Under the pieces are notes generated by a model that saw only the letters and a program-made list of their open reading frames with translations, was not told the DNA's origin and did no database searches. From positions 1 through 64,000 of the forward strand of contig CAYFJO010000002.1 in NCBI GenBank assembly GCA_964343305.1: DNA of 64,000 bases. The letters run 5' to 3'. Of the stretch, positions 28,355 to 35,901 are shown in pieces. Source of the DNA: CAYFJO01 sp964343305 (GTDB lineage Bacteria > Planctomycetota > Planctomycetia > Pirellulales > Pirellulaceae). Within the stretch, counting starts at the first letter, position 1. The number at the start of each line of letters is the position of its first letter. Both the position numbers and the translations under genes were made by a program.

Positions 28355-29326
28355 TCAGGACGAAGTCGCCTGCATGAGTGCCCTCATGTAACCGAACGCA
28401 TACAATCGTCCAAGCATCGTATATCCTGGTTCGCCGCTCTCTTCGCCGACCAGTTGCGGCACGTGATCGGGTCGAATCGGGCCGTCGAAGCCGATTTCTC
28501 GATACGCTCGCATGGCCGCCACCATGTCCGTCTTGCCGTTGTCATGGAATGTCTCGACAAACTTTTGGCGCGTTCCTTTGACGTCGCGGAAGTGGACGTA
28601 GTTGATGTGTGGCCCAAGACGCTGGATGGCGTCGGGAATGTCAGCGCCGATTTCGGCAAACGTGCCCTGGCAAAAGCAGATGCCGTTGCTTTTGCTGGGC
28701 ATGATATTGACCAACCGCTGGAACGACTCGACGTTGTTCATGATGCGGGCGCGGCCAAGCAACTCGTCCAACGGCGGGTCGTCCGGGTGCATGGCGAGGC
28801 GAATGTCGCATTGCTCGGCCACCGGAACGATTTTTTGCAAAAAATGTTCGAGGTTCGCCCACAGTTGATCGGCACGGATCGATTGCTCTTCGACGCGCGT
28901 TCCGGTCATCGAATCGGTGTCGACGTTCTCGAGCGAAACGGCCTCGTTGACCTTGTCGATATCAAACGCGGTGACGAGCGCTCCGCCGCGCTGTGGTTCA
29001 TCGAGCGACGTGCGGACCCAGTCCGTGCCGGCCATGAAGTTGTAGCACAGGATCGGAATCTCGGCTCGCTGCATGTTGCGCAACAGGGCGGACATCTCTT
29101 CGATCTCAGCGTCGCGCCGGTCGTTGCCCAAAATAATATTCTCGATCGGAAGAAAGCCTTCGATCACACTGACTCGCAGGCCAAATCGTTCGACATGACG
29201 CTGGACTTCTTCCAGTGGCTCTAATCCCGGACCGTCGTAACGAGTGACCACGTCCGTGACACCGCATTGGCTGGCAAGCCGCAAGTTTTCATCGGTCATG
29301 GGATTGATAACGGAAGCAAGTCGCAT
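28355..29326 (-). CDS. uxuA: D-mannonate dehydratase
   Basis: 323 residues, a TIM-barrel enzyme of the UxuA family converting D-mannonate to 2-keto-3-deoxygluconate in hexuronate breakdown, in the cytosol. The family signatures are all present in order: PILCYNFMAGTDWVRT, RLAMHPDDPPLDEL, ICFCQGTFAEIGADI, INYVHFRDVKGTRQKF with HDNGKTDM, and PIRPDHVPQL (metal-binding His, Cys and Asp). It is shorter than the E. coli enzyme (394), as in many non-enterobacterial members. GGAG precedes the ATG, and a family A palindrome lies directly upstream in the leader. No other hexuronate gene is visible beside it, so the pathway is split across the genome. Confidence 0.92.
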   Translation of the reverse strand: MRLASVINPMTDENLRLASQCGVTDVVTRYDGPGLEPLEEVQRHVERFGLRVSVIEGFLPIENIILGNDRRDAEIEEMSALLRNMQRAEIPILCYNFMAGTDWVRTSLDEPQRGGALVTAFDIDKVNEAVSLENVDTDSMTGTRVEEQSIRADQLWANLEHFLQKIVPVAEQCDIRLAMHPDDPPLDELLGRARIMNNVESFQRLVNIMPSKSNGICFCQGTFAEIGADIPDAIQRLGPHINYVHFRDVKGTRQKFVETFHDNGKTDMVAAMRAYREIGFDGPIRPDHVPQLVGEESGEPGYTMLGRLYAFGYMRALMQATSS

Positions 29327-29337
29327 GTTGGTCTCCA

Positions 29338-29398
29338 GTAGGACGGATTGCCAATCCGTCCGCTAAATCGTCTCGGACGGATTGGCAATCCGTCCTAC
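29338..29398. repeat. family A double-hairpin element, complete
   Basis: 61 bp bounded by GTAGGACGG and CCGTCCTAC, containing two hairpins (GGACGGATT/AATCCGTCC) around a short spacer. It is the cleanest copy in the window. It lies between the divergent uxuA and CoA-ligase genes, 11 bp from the uxuA start, so any uxuA promoter must be inside or beyond it. Confidence 0.95.
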
Positions 29399-29446
29399 TG
29401 TCGAGGTAGCGCAATTCACAGGCCAGACCAGTATACTTGATCCACC

Positions 29447-30949
29447 ATGCCCAAGTTGATTGAAAACGCGCACGAGTTCGCCGACCGAATCGCCATCGTC
29501 GATGCGGGAGCGGAGTATTCCTACGGTGATCTCTTAAACGCGTCCCAGCAACTTGCCACTGAGTTACTTGACGGCAGAAACGACTTGAATGAGGCCCGAA
29601 TCGCGTTCCTGGTTCCGCCGGGGTTCCAGTACGTGGTCACGCAATGGGCGATTTGGCAGGCAGGCGGAGTTGCCGTGCCGCTGGCGTTGATGCACCCGCC
29701 GGCGGAACTTGAGTATGTTTTGGACGATACGCAAGCCGAGACGGTTGCGGTCACAGATGATCTGCACGGGCGGATCGAAGCAATCACCGCGAACCGGAAA
29801 ATGCGAGTTGTGAGGCTAAAAGAAAAACATCCGTGGGACGGCGCTGCCATCCGTGGGCAATCACTTGACGACGCGCGCCGTGCCATGATCGTCTACACCA
29901 GCGGCACGACGAGCAAACCCAAAGGAGTCGTGACCACACACGCCAACACGCAGGCCCAAGTCGACGCCCTGGTCGACGCGTGGCAATGGACAGCCGACGA
30001 CCACATCCTACACGTCCTGCCCCTGCACCACGTTCACGGCATCATCAACGTCCTCTCGTGCGCGATGTCCGTCGGCGCGAAGTGCGAGTTTTTGCACCCG
30101 TTCGACGTCGACAAGGTCTGGCAGCGATTTGCCGACGGCGGTTTAACGTTGTTCATGGCCGTGCCGACGATCTATGCGAGACTGATCGCCGCCTGGGACA
30201 AGATGCCGCCGGAGCAACAGAAAGGATGTTCGGACGGTTGTCGGCGGATGCGGCTGATGGTTTCGGGTTCGGCGGCACTTCCCGTTTCGACGCTGGAAAA
30301 GTGGAAGTCGATCACTGGCCACGTGTTGCTCGAGCGTTATGGCATGACCGAGATCGGCATGGCACTTTCTAATTCCTACGAAGGCCGGCGAGTGCCAGGC
30401 CACGTCGGCCGCCCGCTGTCGAACATCGAAGTTCGCCGCGTCGACGAGTCGGGCAACGTGCTCGAAAACGATGAAGTCGCCGGCGAGATCGAAGTCCGCG
30501 GCCCAACAGTGTTCAAAGAGTATTGGCGAAAACCCGATGCCACCCGCGAGGCATTTCGCGACGGCTGGTTTCGAACGGGCGACGTGGCAGTTGTCGAGAA
30601 CGGCGTCTACCGAATCCTCGGCCGCAACAGCGTCGACATCATCAAGACAGGCGGCTACAAAGTCTCCGCGCTGGAAATCGAAGAAGTCCTGCGAACGCAC
30701 GACGCGATCAACGAATGTGCCGTTGTCGGCATCGAAGACGAAGAGTGGGGCGAACGAGTCTGCGCATGCGTGGTTTGCTGCGAAGGCGCGAAGTTGAAAC
30801 TCGAATCACTTCGCGATTGGGCGAAAGAGTTGTTGGCGCAATACAAAGTGCCGTCGCGGCTCCTGGTCGTCAATGAACTACCGCGTAACGCGATGGGAAA
30901 AGTCCAAAAACCAGGTGTTACGAAACTCTTTGAATCAGAAAACAAATGA
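29447..30949 (+). CDS. AMP-forming acyl-CoA ligase, malonyl-CoA synthetase-like (ACSF3/MatB)
   Basis: 500 residues, a full ANL-superfamily enzyme. The phosphate-binding loop is IVYTSGTTSKPKGV, the adenine-site motif is RYGMTEIGMALS, GWFRTGDVAV follows, and the C-terminal hinge region GRNSVDIIKTGGYKVSALEIEE is almost the ACSF3 pattern. The catalytic lysine motif PRNAMGKVQK closes the protein. ACSF3 and MatB make malonyl- or methylmalonyl-CoA from the free diacid, ATP and CoA in the cytosol. The specificity is inferred from overall resemblance, not from a diagnosed substrate residue. The gene overlaps the next (amidase) by ATGA, so the two are coupled, perhaps because the amidase releases the acid to be activated. 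Confidence 0.85.
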   Translation: MPKLIENAHEFADRIAIVDAGAEYSYGDLLNASQQLATELLDGRNDLNEARIAFLVPPGFQYVVTQWAIWQAGGVAVPLALMHPPAELEYVLDDTQAETVAVTDDLHGRIEAITANRKMRVVRLKEKHPWDGAAIRGQSLDDARRAMIVYTSGTTSKPKGVVTTHANTQAQVDALVDAWQWTADDHILHVLPLHHVHGIINVLSCAMSVGAKCEFLHPFDVDKVWQRFADGGLTLFMAVPTIYARLIAAWDKMPPEQQKGCSDGCRRMRLMVSGSAALPVSTLEKWKSITGHVLLERYGMTEIGMALSNSYEGRRVPGHVGRPLSNIEVRRVDESGNVLENDEVAGEIEVRGPTVFKEYWRKPDATREAFRDGWFRTGDVAVVENGVYRILGRNSVDIIKTGGYKVSALEIEEVLRTHDAINECAVVGIEDEEWGERVCACVVCCEGAKLKLESLRDWAKELLAQYKVPSRLLVVNELPRNAMGKVQKPGVTKLFESENK

Positions 30950-32367
30950 CGATGTCGAATGAACTGTGTTTCAAAACTGCGACTGCAATGAGCCAACTCA
31001 TTCGCGCCAAAGAAATCTCAGCGCGAGAGTTGGTTCAAGCTCATCTTGACCAGATTGATCGCGTGAATCCGAAGGTCAACGCGATCGTAACCTACTTGCC
31101 CGACCAAGCGATCGCGAAGGCGGCGGAAGCGGATGAACGGCTCGCGCGCGGTGAAGACATTGGTCCGTTGCATGGACTGCCGATTGCTCACAAAGATCTG
31201 GTCAACACCAAAGGCATTCGCACGACGTATGGTTCGCCGATTTACAAAGACTTTGTGCCGAGCGAGGATGCGTTGATCGTCGAACGTCTGAAGAGTGCCG
31301 GCGCGATTACGCTTGGAAAGACGAACACTCCGGAATTTGGCGCGGGCTCGCAGACTTACAACGAAGTGTTTGGGGAAACGCCAAACCCATACGATGTGAC
31401 GAAGACGTGTGGCGGCAGCAGCGGCGGTGCCGCGGTTGCGCTCGCTTGCGGAATGATTCCGATTGCCGACGGTAGTGATACGGGCGGGTCGCTGCGCAAT
31501 CCGGCGAACTTTTGTAATGTTGTTGGCTTTCGTCCGTCTCCAGGGCGTGTGCCGATGTGGCCACAGGAAACCGGCTGGTTCACGATTTCGGTGCAAGGGC
31601 CGATGGCGCGGACGGTGCAAGACGCCGCGCTGATGTTGACGGCCATTGCGGGTCCCGATCCGCGTTCGCCGATTGCGATCACTGAGCCGCCAGAGAAATT
31701 CGCCGCGCCGCTGGAGCGTGATTTTCGTGGCGTGCGGATTGCTTGGAGTTGCGACTTTGGCGAATTGCCGGTTTCGCCAGACACGGTTGATGTGCTCAAT
31801 AGCCAGCGTGGCGCGTTCGAATCGATCGACTGTACGATCGTGGACGCAGCGCCCGATTGGAGCGACGCCGATGCAATCTTTAAAGCATGGCGTGCGTGGC
31901 GGTTTGAATTGAAATTCGCTGAGTTGCTCAAAACGGACCGTGATCGCTTGAAGGACACGATTGTCTGGAACGCCGAAGAAGGTCAAAAGATAACTGGCCC
32001 GGAGTTGTCGCGGCTGGAGCAAAAACGCACGCAACTCTATCACCGCGTGCGAGAATTCATGGAGACATACGAATACTTGATCCTGCCAGTCAGTCAAGTG
32101 CCACCGTTCGACATCAAGACGCGGTACATCGATGAAATCAACGGCGAAAAGATGGCCACGTACATCGACTGGATGAAATCGTGTTATTATGTGACCGTTA
32201 CCGGTTTGCCGGCGATTAGTGTGCCGTGTGGATTTACGCCGGATGGGTTGCCTATCGGAGTGCAAATCGTCGGCCGGCATCAAGACGACTTTGGTGTACT
32301 GCAACTTGCCTACGCATTTCAGCAAGCCACCGGATTTTGGAAACAGCGGCCAAACGTTGCCAGGTAG
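30946..32367 (+). CDS. amidase signature family hydrolase
   Basis: 473 residues. The catalytic triad of the amidase signature family is visible: Lys83 in HKDL, Ser158 in CGGSSGG and the nucleophile Ser182 in GSDTGGSLR. The 24-residue spacing between the serines is normal for the family. It hydrolyses an amide bond, and its substrate cannot be read. Members include malonamidases, fatty acid amidases and GatA. No GatB/GatC gene is present and no GatA-type features stand out, so a catabolic amidase is likelier. The ATG at 30946 overlaps the preceding TGA, and ATG 30952 is an alternative. It follows a malonyl-CoA-ligase-like gene, which makes a malonamate-type substrate a testable idea. Confidence 0.85.
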   Translation: MTMSNELCFKTATAMSQLIRAKEISARELVQAHLDQIDRVNPKVNAIVTYLPDQAIAKAAEADERLARGEDIGPLHGLPIAHKDLVNTKGIRTTYGSPIYKDFVPSEDALIVERLKSAGAITLGKTNTPEFGAGSQTYNEVFGETPNPYDVTKTCGGSSGGAAVALACGMIPIADGSDTGGSLRNPANFCNVVGFRPSPGRVPMWPQETGWFTISVQGPMARTVQDAALMLTAIAGPDPRSPIAITEPPEKFAAPLERDFRGVRIAWSCDFGELPVSPDTVDVLNSQRGAFESIDCTIVDAAPDWSDADAIFKAWRAWRFELKFAELLKTDRDRLKDTIVWNAEEGQKITGPELSRLEQKRTQLYHRVREFMETYEYLILPVSQVPPFDIKTRYIDEINGEKMATYIDWMKSCYYVTVTGLPAISVPCGFTPDGLPIGVQIVGRHQDDFGVLQLAYAFQQATGFWKQRPNVAR

Positions 32368-32422
32368 TTTATTTTTCTGTCAGATGAACCCGTTAATTAG
32401 GCGCTCATAAAAGGATGCTTTC

Positions 32423-33796
32423 ATGTCACGACCTCTCATTGCTTTCATCTTATTGCTATGTGCGGTACCCACTTATGCCGCCGAAACAATCGAAATCGGC
32501 GCACGGCTTGAATTGCTTGTTGACGACTTCTTGATCGACGAATTCGATGGCGACGCAAGGCTCGACTTGAAGTTGCCCAAGCCGCAAGACGTCGCGCTGG
32601 TCACGGACAAACCGTGGGAAGGTAACACGTGTGCATACTACACGGTCTTTCGCGATGGCGACCTGTTGCGGATGTACTACCGTGGCTCGCACTGGGACAC
32701 TGAGGCCAAGAAGGCCGCACACCCGGAGGTGACTTGCTATGCCGAAAGCAAAGACGGCATTCATTGGACCAAGCCGGAACTCGGCCTGTTCGAATTCGAC
32801 GGCTCCAAGAAAAACAACATCGTCTGGGACGGCATCGGCACGCATTGTTTTGCTGTGTTCAAGGACAAAAACGAATACGCTCCAGCGGATGCAAAGTACA
32901 AAGCGATCGCACGCGGACGGCCACGCGGCAAGAAGGGCCTGTACATTTTCAAATCTCCGGACGGTATTCACTGGAAGCTCATGCATGACGGCCCGGTCAT
33001 CACCGAGGGTGCTTTCGATTCGCAAAACCTGGCGTTCTGGGACTCGCATGAGCATATCTACCGCGAGTATCATCGCACGTTCGTCGACGGCGTCCGGGCG
33101 ATCATGACGGGGACTTCGAGAGATTTCATCAACTGGACCAAGCCCGTGTTACTCAACTATGGCGATGCTCCAAAGCAGCATCTGTATACGAACGCAGTCC
33201 AGACGTACGACCGCGCTCCGCACCTGTTGATCGGCTTTCCAACGCGCTACTTGCCCAACGAAGGCAGCCGCGTGGAGCCCACGTTCATGAGCAGCCGCGA
33301 TGGTCGCAATTTCCGGCGTTGGCTCGATCCGGTGGTCCCCGAAAGCGCCCCGAAGGATCGCGGCGGCAATCGCAGCAACTACATGGCTTGGGGCGTTGTG
33401 CAGTTGCCTGAGAACGATAAGGAATTGTCGGTCTACGCGACGGAATCTTATTACACCGGCCCGGATAGTCGCATTCGCCGATTTGCGTATCGAGTCGATG
33501 GATTCGTTTCCGCAAACGCAACAACGGGCGGCACATTGCTGACGAAACCGTTGATATTCGCCGGCGACAAGCTCAAAATCAACTACCAAGTCGGGCAAGG
33601 CGGGAGTGTGCAAGTTGAGTTGCAGACAATCGACGGAAAACTTCTGGCAAAGAGCGAACCGGTCTCTGGTGATTCGATCGAACATGTTGTCGTTTGGAAG
33701 GGGGATTCCTCGCTTAAGTCAATCGCCGGCAAACCAGTGCGATTGCGATTTGTACTGAAGAACGCAGACCTGTATTCGATGCGATTCGGTTCGTAA
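32423..33796 (+). CDS. secreted beta-propeller protein, glycosidase-like fold
   Basis: 457 residues with a signal peptide ending TYAA (about residue 20) and AAGGA placed eight bases before the ATG. The body has repeated WxxP/SxDGIHW units (SKDGIHWTKPEL, SPDGIHWKLMHD, SSRDGRNFRRWL), the pattern of five-bladed propellers of the GH32/GH43/GH68 and sialidase-like groups. A beta-sandwich-like C-terminal domain follows (about 365-457). No complete GH43 or GH32 catalytic set could be assigned, so it may bind or cleave sugars outside the cytosol. It follows the amidase by 55 bp but appears to be its own unit. Confidence 0.7.
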   Translation: MSRPLIAFILLLCAVPTYAAETIEIGARLELLVDDFLIDEFDGDARLDLKLPKPQDVALVTDKPWEGNTCAYYTVFRDGDLLRMYYRGSHWDTEAKKAAHPEVTCYAESKDGIHWTKPELGLFEFDGSKKNNIVWDGIGTHCFAVFKDKNEYAPADAKYKAIARGRPRGKKGLYIFKSPDGIHWKLMHDGPVITEGAFDSQNLAFWDSHEHIYREYHRTFVDGVRAIMTGTSRDFINWTKPVLLNYGDAPKQHLYTNAVQTYDRAPHLLIGFPTRYLPNEGSRVEPTFMSSRDGRNFRRWLDPVVPESAPKDRGGNRSNYMAWGVVQLPENDKELSVYATESYYTGPDSRIRRFAYRVDGFVSANATTGGTLLTKPLIFAGDKLKINYQVGQGGSVQVELQTIDGKLLAKSEPVSGDSIEHVVVWKGDSSLKSIAGKPVRLRFVLKNADLYSMRFGS

Positions 33797-33898
33797 CCGA
33801 TCGAATGGCCGCAGCCAGTCCAATATAATCGACCTGTCGCGTGCAAGGTGGTACGATGTAAATAGTGAGTGCGAACCAATCAGGGCGAAGTTTTCCAC

Positions 33899-34132
33899 AT
33901 GAATTCAATTCGACAAACAAATCAGGCGGCCTTCGAAGCGATGAAAGATGAATTGCTCGACCGCTATCCCGATGGGCATTTTGTCGCCTTCGACGATGGG
34001 CAACTGGTTGCGGACGCAGCGACTTTCGATCAGCTCACTGAGGCACTGGCTGAACTCGAAAAGGATCGGCCTGATCTCTTCGTAGTCCAGGTGGGAGTTG
34101 ATTATCCTGACAAGGTCTTCATCTTGCTGTGA
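33899..34132 (+). CDS. DUF5678-like small protein
   Basis: 77 residues from the ATG at 33899 (an upstream GTG-like extension is unlikely). The pattern FVAFDDGQLVADAATFDQLTEAL, followed by VVQVG and a hydrophobic end VFILL, is that of the short DUF5678-type proteins. These are often encoded directly before an aspartyl-protease-like gene, as here, where the stop TGA overlaps the next start as GTGA. No function is established. The pair may form a complex. Confidence 0.6.
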   Translation: MNSIRQTNQAAFEAMKDELLDRYPDGHFVAFDDGQLVADAATFDQLTEALAELEKDRPDLFVVQVGVDYPDKVFILL

Positions 34133-34560
34133 CTCTCATGTCGGCACCGCCCGAGCAACGCAATATCTACAAAGGCGAACCGGCAAGAGCTTGGATTCGA
34201 CTTCAACTCGTCGCCCCTGACGAGCGTGCCACTGAAGTGGAGTTGCTGGTCGATACGGGCAATCCTTGTGCGCTGATCATCGACACTCAAACGATGCAAA
34301 CTTTCGCCTGGCGGGAGTCGATTACCACGGATTCCAACTTTGGTTCCCTTGAAGGTGGCTGGCTACGCTTGGTCATCCCCGAACTTGCGTTCGACGTCAA
34401 GTTGCTCGGCCACGCAAATGACTCTGTGGTCAACGTCGTCCAGCGAAGTGACACGAATTTCGCCGGCCTGGCCGGTTTACCCCTACTGCGCATGCTTGAG
34501 TACGGTGGCCATGTGGGCGCGTTTTGGATTCGGCCACTGGACGAACAAAGTGGATTTTAG
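34129..34560 (+). CDS. retropepsin-like aspartyl protease
   Basis: 143 residues. The motif LLVDTGNPCALI contains the DTG catalytic triplet of retroviral-type aspartyl proteases (clan AA), which act as homodimers with one Asp from each subunit. A flap-like and a second hydrophobic strand region (FAGLAGLPLLRMLEYGGHVG) follow, as in bacterial single-domain members. A GTG at 34129 overlaps the upstream TGA by four bases, and an ATG at 34138 is the alternative start. No signal peptide or membrane segment is visible, so it is probably cytosolic. The substrate is unknown. Confidence 0.7.
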   Translation: MTLMSAPPEQRNIYKGEPARAWIRLQLVAPDERATEVELLVDTGNPCALIIDTQTMQTFAWRESITTDSNFGSLEGGWLRLVIPELAFDVKLLGHANDSVVNVVQRSDTNFAGLAGLPLLRMLEYGGHVGAFWIRPLDEQSGF

Positions 34561-34733
34561 CGCCCCTGTGATTGGCGAGGACTAGGACGGTTGCCATTCA
34601 AGCTGTGCCGGGAAGAACATTTTCTGAAAAACTCGACTAGCAAATATCGGGCCGAACACTATTGGGCCTGTCCTACCTCTCCCGTTCTTAATTCTCGGTC
34701 ATGTAATTCGAACTCGAACCATTAAATCTGCAC

Positions 34734-35231
34734 ATGGCGAATTCAAATTACAACGAACAATACCAATTCAGTCTCCGCCGTGTGATGATCTGGGTGACCG
34801 GCTTCGGAGTATTCCTTGCTGTGATCCGTTTGGGCGAGGTTGTTGTTGCACTCATCTGTGCGTGGGTCGCCGCGACGCTTGTCGAAATGTGCGCGCGGGT
34901 TTTGCGGCGATCCAAGTTAAGTGGGCGTTCCTGGCTAGTATTCATGACCGTGTTGACGACCTTCTTCTTTCTCAACTTCAGTGGAACGGTCCATCCTTCG
35001 ACTCCCATGGGCAAGGTCGTCAGCATTCCGTATGGGTGGCCATTTGTCGCGGCTGATATTCAATTCTGTGTTATGGGATTAATCGTTTACAAGGAATTCA
35101 ACTCAATTGCGATCGTGTACAGTTTTAGTATCGTTGTGGCCTACGTCGCCATAGACGTCGGATGCCGAAATCGAGCATGGATACACCGCCGTTATTCCGA
35201 ACAACAAAGGGAAAGTGCTTCAGAGGGGTAG
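34734..35231 (+). CDS. four-helix membrane protein, unknown
   Basis: 165 residues with four hydrophobic segments (about 16-34, 37-54, 66-84 and 100-140, the last possibly two helices). A short positive region lies after the second, and a hydrophilic C-terminal tail follows (NRAWIHRRYSEQQRE). The N-terminus (YQFSLRRVMIWVT) matches the common planctomycete small-membrane-protein pattern FSLRxxM seen in families predicted to lie in the cytoplasmic membrane. No function can be assigned. It stands 173 bp after the protease pair. Confidence 0.6.
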   Translation: MANSNYNEQYQFSLRRVMIWVTGFGVFLAVIRLGEVVVALICAWVAATLVEMCARVLRRSKLSGRSWLVFMTVLTTFFFLNFSGTVHPSTPMGKVVSIPYGWPFVAADIQFCVMGLIVYKEFNSIAIVYSFSIVVAYVAIDVGCRNRAWIHRRYSEQQRESASEG

Positions 35232-35270
35232 ATTCCCTGGCGTGCAAAAAATAAGCGAAAGTTGACTGCG

Positions 35271-35813
35271 ATGTGCGGATATCCTGACGCGCGGCCATGG
35301 TGGCAAGTATCGACGACATCATGGTTAGGCTTTTGCGGACTACTCCTGTCCTTTATCTATTTGAATTTTCTGGATGTAATTCAGGCGTTGGTGAATTCTG
35401 AATTCGACAGTCTGTCACAGATATACATTGCGTACATAGGTTGGCCCAGGACGGTCGGAACGTTTGATGGCGATACATGGCGTGTTGTGTATTGGGTTTC
35501 GGTTGCAGTGAACGTTGCATTCGCAATGTTTACAATCGTTGGGTTTCTGGTCGCCGTCGAGTCGCGATCGGCCACGAATGTCGAGCGGCGATTCTCATTT
35601 GCTTGCCTGTTCTGTTTCGCGCTCACGAGTGCAGTGGGAACGTATTTGGCTGCCCATTCGTGGCAGGCAAGTGGTTCTGTTGTTCAAGCACTGTTTGCCC
35701 TCGGAGACGCCGCGAGAACATTCATCCTTGTCGGCCTCTTCCTATCGTGGCATTATTTGTTTTCCATCGCGATGTCTTTCGGGCGTCGGCTTGACGTGCA
35801 CCACCATTCGTGA
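35271..35813 (+). CDS. membrane protein, unknown
   Basis: 180 residues from the ATG at 35271 (a TTG at 35262 is in frame but weaker). There are four hydrophobic segments, at about 17-35, 70-93, 105-125 and 138-160, with an aromatic-rich exposed loop between the first two (SQIYIAYIGWPRTVGTF). The ending DVHHHS is polar. It has a layout like the preceding gene and may form a pair with it. No homology could be tested. Confidence 0.55.
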   Translation: MCGYPDARPWWQVSTTSWLGFCGLLLSFIYLNFLDVIQALVNSEFDSLSQIYIAYIGWPRTVGTFDGDTWRVVYWVSVAVNVAFAMFTIVGFLVAVESRSATNVERRFSFACLFCFALTSAVGTYLAAHSWQASGSVVQALFALGDAARTFILVGLFLSWHYLFSIAMSFGRRLDVHHHS

Positions 35814-35837
35814 CTTTTTTTACCGCAACGAAGGGAA

Positions 35838-35864
35838 GAGGGGACGCGACGCTGCGTCCCCTTT
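35838..35864. repeat. GC-rich hairpin before the second PSD1 gene
   Basis: GGGGACGC (35840-35847) pairs with GCGTCCCC (35854-35861) around a six-base loop and is followed by TTT. It could terminate the upstream membrane-protein gene or be another short palindromic element. Confidence 0.6.
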
Positions 35865-35901
35865 ACCGACACAAGACTTTCGATTCTGGATCGCTTATAC
35901 T

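Noticed and set aside
28292..29224. 310-codon frame antisense to uxuA
   Set aside because: uxuA has all family signatures on the minus strand. The opposite frame is a shadow.
31018..32325. 435-codon frame antisense to the amidase
   Set aside because: The amidase on the plus strand has its complete catalytic triad. The antisense protein is rich in R/H and has no domain pattern, as expected for a shadow frame in GC-rich DNA.
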